A model generated the notes under the pieces. It searched no databases, had not been told where the DNA came from, and was given only the letters and a program-made list of their open reading frames with translations. A program made the translations under genes and the position numbers. From Papio anubis (Eukaryota > Chordata > Mammalia > Primates > Cercopithecidae): a stretch of 64,000 nt of DNA. Of this stretch, positions 12,206 to 23,498 are shown piece by piece. The stretch spans positions 131,038,923-131,102,922 of the forward strand of contig NC_044996.1 of assembly GCF_008728515.1 (NCBI RefSeq), read 5' to 3'. The stretch's first letter is position 1; each line of letters starts with the position of its first letter.

Positions 12206-13112
12206 TTTTTCTTAACTACAGGGGTAAAATGCCTGAGGCCAATACAATTATCCTAGTGATATAAGCTACCTAAATATGGAAGTTGACCTGCAAGTTCTTT
12301 GGGTTGAATTGTAGAGAACTGTTTTGTTTTGTTTTTTTTTTTTCCCCCACTTTTAGGAGTTATCCTAGTATGTGTCAGCACAACCTTTCATCTGCATTTA
12401 GCACAATAGTCTGCTTAGGTGTTCTTATTGACAGGGACATGTTCTTAGATGTGATCACCAGTGAATGAACGTGTTCTGTAAACTATAGAAGGAAACATTT
12501 TACACTAGTTAACCCCATCTAATTGATTTATCAGCAAAGTGATATTCAAAAATGAGTTGAATGAGAATCTGACTGGTAAAAAGAATTATGTAGACATCTA
12601 GTTTTTCATTGCACTATCATTCCTATCCTTCATTCCTTCCTTGTCTCCTATCTCCCTTCTTCCCTTCTTCCTGACCCCCTTCCCTTTCTCTCTTGCTCTC
12701 ATTTTTTCCTTTATTTTTTATTTTATTCTTATGAGAAAGAGTGATCTGGCCATAATTCAAGTATGCAATCCAAATATAAATGGAAGTAAAATATAGATCT
12801 GGCATACTTTAAAAGTATTTGAAAAAATAATTCCACCTCACCTGCCCCCTGCACAAAATATGACAATCCCCATCCCATATTGATCTTCTTTGTTGCTATA
12901 TATCACTTTCTCAGAGTATCTTCTTCGGAATAAGGCATTTATCTTAGAAATCCATGTAAAATTATAACTATGCTATGTTGGAGGCATAATAAATTGTTAT
13001 TGTCCATTAACATCTTTGCTTTCAGATCAGTTGATCAAATTGGCTACGGTAGGGAACAGGATCATGAAGAATAGTGCTATTCTTCATATATAGCACTATT
13101 ATATCCCCTGCT
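12206..13112. other. GLRA2 intron 2, low-complexity and unique sequence
   Basis: Holds a CCTT-rich pyrimidine tract (about 12620-12730) and a perfect 22-bp palindrome at 13065-13086. Otherwise nothing seen. Confidence 0.4.
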
Positions 13113-13250
13113 ACTCAAACTGTGGGCTGAGGACCAGCAGCGTCAGCATCACCTAGGAGCTTGTTGGAAATGCCAAGTCCTCAGGCCCCATCTGAGACCT
13201 GCTGAAGCAGTCTGCACTTTAACAAGGGGGACTTGTAGCTGCAGACCTTC
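13113..13250 (+). mobile_element. hAT-Charlie fragment (MER5/MER20-like)
   Basis: Contains 'CTCAAACTGTGGGCTGAGGA' and 'AGCATCACCTAGGAGCTTGT', typical of these short hAT fossils. Confidence 0.6.
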
Positions 13251-14441
13251 TTTCTCCCTTTCAACATTATGATCACTTGTATTTTGTTTCTATCTTTCAT
13301 AAATGTCCTTTGAAATATAGTCCATTTGTAAAACTTCTAAGGTCAAACAAGTTTGGAAAGCACTGTTGAATAGTTATGTAGTTTCTTTAATGTAGATTTT
13401 CCCAAAGCATTTTATTGTTTTTAAATCGTGGTGTTTTATATAGATATGTGTGTGTATTATATATTATAACACATATGTTATTTGTTTTATATAAATATAT
13501 ATTTGAACTATATTCAGTGGCATTAATTGCATTCACAATATTGTGCAACCATTACCAGTCTGTTTCTAAAACTTTTCAGTCACACCAAATAACAACTCTG
13601 TAACCATTAAGAAATAACTTTTCCTTTCCCCTCCCTGCCACTTCTGGTAACCTCTAATCTACTTTCTTTCCCTATGAATTTGTCTATGTAGGATATTTAA
13701 TGTAAGTGGAATTGTATAATATAATATTTGTCCTTTGTGACTCATTTCTTTTGCAACATAATGTTTTCAAGGTTCATCCATGTTGTAGCATGTATCAGAA
13801 TTTCATTCCTTTTCATGGTGAAAAAATATTCTATTGTATGTATATATGAAACATTATTCATCTGTTGATGAACACTTTAGATTGTTCTCATCTTTTTGGC
13901 CATTATGAATAATGCTGCAGTGAATATTTACATAAAAGTAGGTTTGAGTCCCTGCTTTTAATTCTTTTGGATATATACTAAGAAGTGGAATTGCTGGGTC
14001 ATATGATAATTTCATGTTTAGCATTTTGAAGAACTGCCAAACTGTTTACCACAGCATCTGCACCATTTTGTCACAAGCAGTGTATGAGAGTTCCAATTTC
14101 TCCACATCTGTGTCAACACTTACTTTCCATTTTTAAAATTATTGCCGTCTTAGGATGTGTGAAATGGTATATCATTGTGGTTTTGATTTGCATTCCCCTA
14201 ATGAGTAATGACATTGAGCATCTCTTCATGTACTTATTGGCTATTTATATATTTTTTGGATAAATATCGATTTAAGCCTTTTACCCATTTTTGAATTGGG
14301 TATTTTGTCATTTTATTGGATTGTAGTTCTTTACATATTCTGGATATTAAACCCTCCTCAGACGTGATTTACAAATATTTTCTTTACTGTTTTTTCACTT
14401 TCTTCATAATGTCCTTATGCATATAAGTTTTTAGGGTTTTT

Positions 14442-14750
14442 TGTTTGTTTGTTTGTTTGTTTGTTTGAGATGGAATCTTACTCTTTCACCCAGGCTGGAG
14501 TGCAGTGGCATGGTCTCAGCTCACTGCAACCTCTGCCTCCCAGGTTCAAATGATTCTCCTGCCTCAGCCTCCCGAATAGCTGGTATTACAGGCACCCGCC
14601 ACCATGCCCAGCTATTTTTTGTATTTTTAGTAGGGACGGGGTTTTACCATGTTGGTCAGGCTGGTCTCAAACTCCTGACCTCAAGGGATCTGCCTGCCTC
14701 GGCCTCCCAAAGTGCTGGGATTTATAGGCATGAGCCACCACACTTGGCCT
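14442..14750 (-). mobile_element. Alu (AluS-like) with (TTTG)n tail
   Basis: Antisense Alu with a (GTTT) microsatellite tail at 14441-14466, inserted in the L1 3' UTR. Confidence 0.93.
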
Positions 14751-14889
14751 TTAGTTTTGGTAAAGTTTAATGTATCTATTTTTTCTTTCGTTTCTCATAC
14801 TTTTGTTTCATATCCAAGGACCAATTGCCAAATCCAAGGTAATGAAGATTTAACCCTATATTTTAAAAAATAGCTTTTTGGTTTTAACT

Positions 14890-15185
14890 TTTTTTTTTTT
14901 TTTGAGACGGAGTCTCGCTCTGTCGCCCAGGCTGGAGTGCAGTGGCCGGATCTCAGCTCACTGCAAGCTCCGCCGCCCGGGTTCACGCCATTCTCCTGCC
15001 TCAGCCTCCCGAGTAGCTGGGACTATAGGCGCCCGCCACCCCGCCCGGCTAGTTTTTTGTATTTTTTAGTAGAGACGGGGTTTCACCGTGTTAGCCAGGA
15101 TGGTCTCGAATTCCTGACCTCGTGATCCGCCCGTCTCGGCCTCCCAAAGTGCTGGGATTACAGGCGTGAGCCACCGCGCCCAGCC
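14890..15185 (-). mobile_element. young Alu of Old World monkey type (AluYR-like)
   Basis: Very little diverged, with many intact CpGs. An 11-bp perfect target duplication (TGGTTTTAACT) lies at 14879-14889 and 15186-15196. Antisense bases such as GTGGCCGGATCTCAGCTC, CGCCCGGCTAGTTTTTTG and CCGCCCGTCTCGG depart from human AluY and match the cercopithecid AluYR group as I know it. Confidence 0.85.
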
Positions 15186-15300
15186 TGGTTTTAACTCTTA
15201 CATTTAGGTAATTGATTCATTTTGAGATAATTTTTGTATATGGTATAAGAGAGGTCCAACTTCATTGTTTTGCATGTGGAAATTCAGTTGTCCCAGCACT

Positions 15301-15599
15301 CTTTTTTTTTTTTTTTGGAGACACAGTCTTGCTCTATTGGCCAGGCTGGAGTGCAGTGGCATGATCTTGGCTCACTGCAATCTCTGCCTCCCAGGCTCAA
15401 GCAATTCTCTTCCCTAAGCCCCCAGAGTAGCTGGGATTACAGGCATGTGCCACCACGCCCAGCTAATTTTTGTATTTTTAGTAGAGACAGGGTTTCACCA
15501 TGTTGGCCAGGTTGGTCTTGAACTCCTGACCTCAGGTAATCTGCCAGACTTGGCCTCCCAAAGTGCTGGGATTACAGGCGTGAGCCACCATGCCCAGCC
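15301..15599 (-). mobile_element. Alu (AluS-like)
   Basis: Antisense full-length Alu flanked by an 11-bp perfect duplication GTCCCAGCACT at 15290-15300 and 15602-15612. Confidence 0.94.
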
Positions 15600-16832
15600 A
15601 AGTCCCAGCACTATTTCTTGAGGAGACTCGTCTTTCCTCATTAAATGGACTTGCCAACCCTGTCAAAATCAATTGGCCATAGGTGTATGGGTTTATTTCT
15701 GAACTATCGATTTTATTCTATTGGTCAATATATTTATCCTTATGCCAGTATGACACTGTTTTGATAATGTGGTTTTGTATTAAGCTGTGAAGTTAGGAAT
15801 TGTGAGTCCTTCCACTTTGTTCTTCTTTTTCAAGGTTATTTTGACTATTCAAGGCCCCTTGCAATTTAATATGAAGTTGAGGATTGAGTTTTCCACTTCT
15901 GCCAAAAAAGGCTCTTGGAATTTTGATAGGGATTGCATTGAATCTGTAGATAACTTTGGGTAGTATTGACACCTTAAAAATATTGTCTTCCTACTCATGA
16001 CTTAATAAGGGGTGTCTTTCCATTTATTTAGGTCTTGAGTTTTTCAGCAATGTTTTATAGTTTTCAGTGTACAAAACTTTCACCTCTTTGGTTAACTTAT
16101 TTTTAGGTATTTTATTCTTTTACATACTGTTATAAATGGAAGTGCTTTTTTTCTAACTTTCTTGTCAAATTGTTTATTGCAGGTGTACAGAAACAACTGA
16201 TTTTTGTGTGTTCATTTTGTATGCTACAATTTTGCTGAATTGATTAGCTCTAGCAATTTTCTTTTGGATTCTTTGGGGTGTTTCTATACGTAGGACTGTG
16301 TCATTTGTGAGTAAAGATATACCTCCTCCTTTCAAGTTTGGATGCCTTTCATTTATTTTTCTTGTCTAATTGCTCTGGACAAAACTTCCAATACAATGCC
16401 AAATAGCAGTGGTGAGGACAGGTATTGTCTTCTTTCTGATCTTAGAGGGAAAAACTTTCAATCTTTCACTCTTAAGTATGCCTCCTGTAGATGGCCTATA
16501 GTTGGATCATGTTGTTAATTGTGAGTTTTAATAAATTCCCTTTATCATGTTGAAGTTTTCTTCTATTTCTAGTTTTCTAAGTGTTTTTGAAATCATTAAA
16601 GGATGTTGGAATTTTGCCAAATACCTTTTCTGCATCAATTGAGGTGACTGTGTGTTTTTCTCCTTCATTCTATTAATGTGGTATATTACTTTAATTTGTT
16701 TTCTTATATTGAACCACCTTTGTATTTCTGGAATAAATCTCAATTGGTCATGGTGTATAACCCTTTTACTGTGCTGTTGGATATGGTTTGCTAATATTTT
16801 GTCAAGGATTTTTAAATACACCTTCATAAGGG

Positions 16833-17474
16833 TGTTTTGAATGAAACTCTATCAATCTAGCTATTAAATACTGTCCTCCAGCAGCTAAGAGACTTGGACA
16901 AAAGAGCACCAGCAGAGGCAATCTACATCTGTGCACTTTGGGGCTGCCCCACTGTCAGGGGTCAGATTGCCAGAACAGCTTTAATGACACAACCGCAACG
17001 TGAAAGTTTAATTTTTACTACTTATGTACCCTGGAGGGTACATAGCATGCCCAGAGACTGCACACATGTAGAGGTCAGGGTGCACAGGCAGAGAGAGAGA
17101 AGGGACCCATGGGCCAATGCTTTTATTCAGTCTAGGGTGTTATCTAAACAGGCTTCCCACAGGAGGGCTTTTAATTCGTGGTTTAAAAGTGAGCAGGAAC
17201 TAGTTTCAAATGGTCATTTTGTAACCAAGAGGTGATCACTGTAAGTTCGCAGGCAAATGTCTGAATGGTCTCTTTAAAGGATGTAGCAGGAAAGCAGGGA
17301 GTCCTCCCTGCTAGGCAGGAGAGATGCCTCTAAGTTTCACCTCTGGCTAGCATTCAGGTGGGGAGAATATGAGAATATGTCAAGGGTGACTGAGCCCTCT
17401 TTCTGGCATGAGAGAGTTAAACTTACATGTACAATGTATGTCAAGACAACATACAATCACAAGCACTCACTACA
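16833..17474 (-). mobile_element. solitary endogenous retrovirus LTR (unclassified, possibly ERV1)
   Basis: A 642-bp block interrupts L1 ORF2. It has TG...CA ends and is flanked by the same 5 bp (plus-strand AAGGG at 16828-16832 and 17475-17479). Removing it rejoins the L1 frame around the CCCTTATGAA region. On the minus strand a GAATAAAAGC polyadenylation signal lies at about 17118-17128, giving the orientation. No retroviral gene is present. The 113-codon plus-strand frame inside it is not recognisable as a protein. Confidence 0.8.
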
Positions 17475-18394
17475 AAGGGATATTGGTCTGTGATTTTCTT
17501 TTCTTGTGGTGATTTTATCTGGCTTTGGTATTAGAGTAATGCTGGACTCATAGAATAAGTTAACAAGTGTTTCCTCCTTGACCACTTCTTGGAAGAGTTT
17601 GAAGATTCATGTTAATTTTTCTTTAAAATGTGTGCTAGAATTCACCAGTGAAGCCATCTGGTCTTGAACTTTTCTTTGTTGTGAGGTTTCTGATTGCTGA
17701 TTTAATCCCTTTGCTTGTTATATGTTTGTTGAGATTTTTAATTTCATCTTCAATCAGTGTAGGTAAATTGTGTGTTTCTACTTATTTGTTCATTTCATCT
17801 AGGTTATCTCATTTAGTCATAATCTTCTCTTAAAGTTCTTTATATTTCTATAAGGTCAATAGTAATGACTCCATTTTCATTTCTGATTTTGGTTGAGTCT
17901 TCTCTTTTTTTGTCAGTCTAGATAAATGTTTATCAATTTGGCTGATATTTGAAAGAATAAACTTTTGGTTTTGTTTATTCTGCAACTCTTTTTCTATTTT
18001 TCTCCATTCTAATCTTTATTATTTACTTTCTCTGATAACTTTGGGTTTAGTTTGCTCTTCTTATTCTAGTTCTTCAAAGCATAAAGTTATGTTGTTGATT
18101 TGAGATTGTTCTTCTTTTTAAGTGTAGGCATTTATATTATAAATTTTCCTCTAAGCACTGCCTTCACTCTATCCCATAAGTTTTTGGTATGTTGTGTTTT
18201 TGTTTTCATTCATCTCTTATGTCCCTTGTGATTTCTTCTTTGATTTATTGTTTGTTTAAGACAGTATTATTTCCAAATATTTATGAATTTTCCAGTTTTT
18301 CTTCTGTTATTGATTTTAGCTTCATTCCACTATAGTGGAAAAAGATACATTTTATTATTTCAATACTTTAAAACTTACTGAGGCTTGTTTAGTG

Positions 18395-18570
18395 TCCTGA
18401 AAACAATGATATTATATATTGATAAAATGGTCAACTCATTAAGAAGATATAATCATTCTAAACACGTATGCACCAAACAACAGAGCTCCAAAATATATAA
18501 AGCAGATATTGACAAAAGTGATGAGAGAAATAAACATTTCTACAATAGTTGGAGACTTCCAACTATTTTT
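18395..18570 (+). mobile_element. L1 ORF2 segment inverted within the host L1
   Basis: This stretch is sense-strand L1 ORF2 (endonuclease region, e.g. AAGAAGATATAATCATTCTA and ACAGAGCTCCAAAATATATA) embedded in antisense L1 that covers the same part of the element. Its right edge is a perfect 10-bp fold-back with a 4-nt loop (18544-18567). Confidence 0.7.
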
Positions 18571-20095
18571 AATAATAAATAGAACATCTTTAGAGATCTG
18601 TCTCATATATAATGTCATTCTTTGTCTCTTTTAACAATTTTTGACTTAAAATCTATTTTGTCTGACATTAGTATACCACCTCAACTTTCTTTTGGTTACT
18701 ATTTTATGTAATATCTTTTTCAATTCTTTTGCTGTTAGCCTACTTGTGACTCTGAAACTAAAGTGAGTCTCTTGTAGATGGCATGTAGTTGAATCATGGT
18801 CTGTTTTAGCCATTCTGCCAATACTTGTCTTTTGATTAGGGTGTTTAATCCATTTACATTTAAAGTAATTACTGATAAGGAAGGACTTCCATCATTTTAT
18901 TTGTTTTCTGAATATCTTACAGCTTTTTATGTCCTACATTTCCTGTTATGACCTCTTTTATGTTTAGTTGATTTTTTTGTAGTGAACCATTTGGATTTTC
19001 TTTTCATTTCCTTTTTTGTTAACTTTTCACATATTTTCTTTGTGATTACCATGGGAATTACATTTAACAACCTAAATTTATAACAACCTAGTCAGAAATG
19101 ATACCAACTTAACTTCAATAACATACAATAGCTCCACTCTTACACAACACCATTCTCTCTCCTTTATGTTTTTGTTGTTGCAGATTATATCTTTTTATTG
19201 CATGCACAATAAAATCAACTAATAATTTTTTATGCATTTGTCTTTCCAAATCCTGTAGGAGATAAAAGTGCAGTTATAAACTCCAAATACAATAATAGTG
19301 TTTTTACATTTTCCCATACATTTACCTTTATGGGAGATCTTTATTTATTCATAAGACTTTTACTTACTGTTTAGCATCCTTTCATTTCAGCTTGAAGGAC
19401 TCCCTTTATCATTTCTCGTAGGCCAAGTCTAGTGGTAATGAACTCCCTCAGCTTTTGCCGGTCTAGTAATGTCTTAATTTCTTCCTCATTTGTTAAGGAC
19501 AGTTTTGCTGGATATAAACTTTCAGTTACAGTTTTTTTTTTTCTCTTTCAGCACTTTAAATATATCATCCCATTGTCTTCTGGCCCTTAAAGTTTCCACT
19601 GAGAAACCAGTTGATAGTCTTACTAGGGATCCCATGTATGTCATGAGTTGCTTTTCTCTTGCTGTTATTACAGTGTCCTCATTGCTTTTGGCTTTCAACA
19701 GTTTGATAATAATATGTATCATTGTGGATCTCTTTGTGTTTACCATACTTGGAATTTATTTTGCTTCTTGGATTTGTAGATTTATATATTTCATAAAATG
19801 TGGGAACCATTATTTCTCAAATTTTTTATTCATATATTCTTTCCACTCTTTCTTTATTCTTCTGGAACTTCCAGAATGTGTATATCGGTCTCTTTGATTG
19901 GTTCCCATTGGTATCTTAGGCTCTGTTTACTTTTATTTATTCTTTTTTCTTTCTGCTCCTCAGACTTGATAATTTCAATTTTCCTATCTTCATTAACTGA
20001 TTCTTTCTTCTACCTGCTCAAACCTACTGTTAAACTACCCTAGTGAATTTTCTATTTGTTTTACCTTTCAGATACAGAATTTCTATTTTTTTTAA

Positions 20096-20274
20096 AATTA
20101 AAATTTAATATCTAAATTGTTTTTACAAAAGCAGAAATAGCTAAAAATTGAGTCTCAGGTTGAGAGGTGGAGGAGGGTTACTAATCTATATAGAATAATT
20201 TGTAATCTGATCAGCAGAGTGACTGTACTGAATGAACTTTGAAAGATGGTTCCGCCTGATAAGAACTCATGTTT

Positions 20275-20313
<39 letters not shown>

Positions 20314-20335
20314 TTTCATTTTTTCTTTTCAAAGA

Positions 20336-20367
<32 letters not shown>

Positions 20368-21256
20368 CATGTTGACACAAACCTTCTCTTTGTCCTAAAA
20401 TCTTTTCTCAAAGGTATGTATAAGTGCACTAAAAAAGAATCACCAAGAGAAAGAAAAGTAAGAGCTAAGTTCCAGCCATGAGTTAGAGCACTGACCAGAG
20501 GCAGTCAAAGCAGCCCCCAGCCTCTATAAACTCAGTAGAGGATGCACCGTGTCCCGGCTTGGCTGTCCTCAAAAAAGCATGGGGGGCAGGACCTGGAGCA
20601 GGGCTCAGGAGGAGACAGCCCCTGTGGAGCTGGCATGGGAGAGAGCCCTATTTGTGTGAATGAAGAGCACTCCCTGCCCCTTGAGGAGTCACCACAGGTG
20701 AGTTGGTCCTCCACACAGAGGCCACCCCTTCTTTCAGGTTGCCATCCTCAGTTTATGATCCTGTCTCTGCCCTTTCCCCCAGGCCATTTTCCTCCAGACC
20801 TTCCACCTCCTGGGACAGAAAATGGAAGGGCTGGTTTCTTCCTCTTGCTCTTCATCATCTGAATCAGACTCATCGTTATAGAAATAAATCATGGCTTGCA
20901 CTGGAAAACTGACCAGCACTTTTTCCCCAGAACACTGCAAATATTCTTGACATTTCAAAAAGGGAAAGTAAAGTCTTACAGGATGCTGAAGCCTGAAGAC
21001 TCCCTTTAATCCAAAAGTATCTTGATCTCCCCCAGGTTTAAACTGGCTTCCAATTCTGGTCAGCTCAGCATCTGCAGGTGTCAGGATCATAGGTCTCCAC
21101 GCTGTGAGGCTCCATGCTGGAGATGGTCCCCAGGACAGTGACAGACGTGCCCCCATGCCTCCCCAGCTCTGACCTATACTCCAGGTTGCCCCTGCACCCT
21201 GATCCACTAGGCCCAGTGCGCTCACCGAGATTGGGTGATTTTCATCCATCTATCTT
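20096..21256 (-). pseudogene. RIPPLY3 (DSCR6) retrocopy
   Basis: The minus-strand frame 20734-21249 (171 codons) resembles RIPPLY3, a small nuclear co-repressor that recruits Groucho/TLE and binds T-box factors. Matching blocks are LTPADAELTRIG, GLKGVFRLQHPVRLYFP, then QEYLQCSGEKVLVSFPVQAM and the acidic NDESDSDDEEQEEE tail. The parent's WRPW Groucho motif reads WRPM here (21088-21099). Downstream, a frameshift separates the C-terminal GDSSRGRECSS-like remnant (about 20680-20714) from the main frame. Continuous similarity across a multi-exon parent, location inside an L1 and an A-rich minus-strand 3' edge near 20083-20104 point to a processed copy. The 5' edge and the 3' UTR extent are uncertain. 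Probably non-functional, although the main frame is still open. Confidence 0.8.
20275..20361 (+). mobile_element. short A-tailed retroinsertion of unknown source
   Basis: A (TA)n run, a short AT-rich piece and a long A-tail, bounded by the 12-bp repeat AGAACTCATGTT at about 20264-20275 and 20362-20373. It lies within the RIPPLY3 retrocopy 3' region. Confidence 0.5.
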
Positions 21257-21311
21257 AAATTTCTAACTATGACTTCTATCATCTTCAATCTACTGGTTTT
21301 TTGTTGTCGTT

Positions 21312-21889
21312 GTTGGTTTTGTTTTGTTTTTTATATTTTTAAGTTTTTTTGGGTACATAGTAGGTATATATATTTATAGGATACATGATATGTCTTAATA
21401 CTGGTATGCAATGTGAAATAATCACCATGGAGAATGGAGTATTCATCCCCTCATTACACTCTTTAAGTTATTTTAAAATGTACAATTAAGTTATTATTGA
21501 CTATTGTCACCCTGTTGTGCTATCAAATAGTAGGTCTTATTCATTCTTTCTAACTATTTTTTGTACTTATTAACCAGCCCATTTCCCCCTCAGTCCATCG
21601 TCTACTCTCTCGATGTCCATCCTCTTTTCTCTGTGTCCGTGAGTTCAATTGATCTTTAGTTCCCACGAATAAGTGAGAACATGTGATGTTTGTCTTTCTG
21701 TGCCTGGCTTATTTCAGTTAACATAATAAACTCCAGTTCCATTCATGTTGTGGCAAATGTCAGAATCTCATTCTTTTTTATGACTGAATAGTACTCCATT
21801 GTATATAGGTACTACATTTTCTTTATCCATTCATCTGTTGATGGACACTTAGGTTGCTTCCAAATCTTAGCTATTGTAGACAGTGCAAT
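21312..21889 (-). mobile_element. L1 3' end (L1MA/L1PB-like)
   Basis: T-rich start, then antisense 3' UTR (GGGTACATAGTAGGTATATA and following blocks) running into the ORF2 end with GTACTCCATTGTATATAGGT and TTGATGGACACTTAGGTTGC. Confidence 0.8.
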
Positions 21890-21958
21890 CTACTTTTAAA
21901 CCCACTCAGTAGATTTTTATTTTAGGTATTGTATTTGTCAGTTCTAAAATTTTAATTT

Positions 21959-22218
21959 CGCTGCATGTTCTCACTTATAAGTAGGAGCTAAACAATGTAT
22001 ACACATTAACATACAGACAGGAATAATAGGTATTGGAGACTCCAAAAGGGAGGACAAGAGAAGGATAAGGAATGAAAACTTACGTATTGGGTGCAATGTA
22101 CAGTATTCTGGTGATAGGTACACTAAAAGCCCAGACTTCACTGCTAGGCAATATGTCCGTGTAACAAAACTGCACTTGTACTCTCTAAATCTACAAACAT
22201 TAAAAATAAATAAACAAT
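21959..22218 (+). mobile_element. 5'-truncated L1 3' end, sense
   Basis: Sense L1 3' UTR (GCATGTTCTCACTTATAAGT to GCACTTGTACTCTCTAAATC) with an A-rich tail. Flanking TAAAATTTTMATTT repeats (about 21945-21958 and 22219-22233) look like its target duplication. Confidence 0.75.
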
Positions 22219-22725
22219 AAAATTTTCATTTTGTTCTTTTTTATACTTTTATAATTTATTTATTGATATTGTTATTCCTACGTAATATTCCTGATTTCCT
22301 TTCATTCTTTGTCTTTGTTTTCCTTTAGATCTTTGAGCATATTTAAGACAGTTGTTTTAAAGTCCTTGTTTAGTAAGCCTAGTGTCTGAACTTCTTCAGG
22401 GATAATTTCTATCAATTTATTTTGTTCCTTTGAATTAGCCAATACTTTCTTGTTGTTTTTTATTCATTGTGATTTTGGTTGAAAACTGTATATTTATCAT
22501 AATGTGGTAACTGAAAATTATCTACCCTCTCTAGAGTTTGCTGAATGTTTTGATTGTTGAAGGGTATAGTAGGCCATTTGCTTAGTGACTTTCCAAAACT
22601 ATTTCTGCAAAGACTATAATATTCCTTCTCATGTGTGGTCACTATAGTCTTTGTTTCTCAGCCTGTGTTCAGCTAGAATTTTATGAGAGATTTTCTTGAA
22701 TATCAGGAGCTAAAATACCAAGCAG

Positions 22726-22752
22726 CCAACCAACCAACCAACCAAGCAAACA
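22726..22752. repeat. (CCAA)n simple repeat
   Basis: Several CCAA/CAAA units within the L1 5' region. Confidence 0.8.
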
Positions 22753-23116
22753 AAACATACCTCTCCCAGTCTTTGCAGATTGGCTCTATGCCAGAGCTCT
22801 TCAACAATTAGCTGGGCTTGAACTGAATCTAGGGATCAGCCCAAGGTGAAAGGTAAGGGTTTGCTCGGGTCTTTTCTGAGCATACATATTTCCCTGAAAA
22901 TGCAGTGGCTTTCTAAATTTGCCATATACATGGCCAATTTTGAATGTCCTAATTTCCCTAAGAAAATCTCTAGGTTTTACTCCCAAGCTCTTAGATGGTC
23001 TATTGTATATTTCAATTATAATATTTTACCCTTTAAGATTTTTAGTTTGACTTGCAGTATTTTTTTAATACTCACTGCCTTTCCATCCTGAGTTAGGTAA
23101 AAACAGAGATGAGCAT

Positions 23117-23498
23117 TGTCATAGGCTGAATTGTGTCCCCCACCACATTCATATGCCTTAACCCTCAGTACCTCAAAAATGTAACCATATTTGGAGATAA
23201 GGTCTATAAAGGGTTAGTTTAAGTGAGGGTTGGCCTTAATCTGATATGACTGGTGTCCTTATGAGAAGAGAAAAAAAGAGACACCAGGGATGTGTTTACA
23301 CAAAGGAAAGACCATGTGAAAACACGGTGAAAAGGCAGACATCTACAAGCCAGGGAGAAGAACCTCAAAAGAAAGCAAACCTGTCAACATCTGGATTTTG
23401 GACTTCTGGCCTTCAGAACTGTGAGAAAGTACATTTCTGTTGTTTAAACCACTCAGTCTGTGGTATTTTGTTATGGTAGCCCTAGAAAACAAATATAA
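23117..23498 (+). mobile_element. ERVL-MaLR solo LTR (MLT1-like)
   Basis: Contains GGCTGAATTGTGTCCCCC, TGACTGGTGTCCTTATGAGA, GCCTTCAGAACTGTGAGAAA and a closing GTGGTATTTTGTTATGG block, as in MLT1 LTRs. It abuts the 5' end of the old L1. Confidence 0.8.

Larger units (their letters stand above)
13405..23098 (-). mobile_element. nearly full-length old L1 (L1MB-like 3' end), heavily interrupted
   Basis: Antisense L1 sequence runs from a 3' UTR of L1MB type (13405-14290), through ORF2 3' and reverse-transcriptase regions (about 14290-16832), upstream ORF2 (17475-18900) and the 5' UTR/ORF1 area (about 19000-20090, 21893-23098). A recognisable RT stretch lies at 16528-16827 on the minus strand (KILDKILANHIQQ, then HHDQ, then WFNIRKQI), broken by changes and stops. 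The element is dead. Later insertions account for its near 10-kb span: three Alus, a retroviral LTR, a RIPPLY3 retrocopy and two younger L1 ends. A 190-bp ORF2 segment is inverted in place. Confidence 0.8.

Noticed and set aside
16894..17235. 113-codon plus-strand frame
   Set aside because: Lies entirely inside a solo LTR, antisense to it. Not a retroviral protein.
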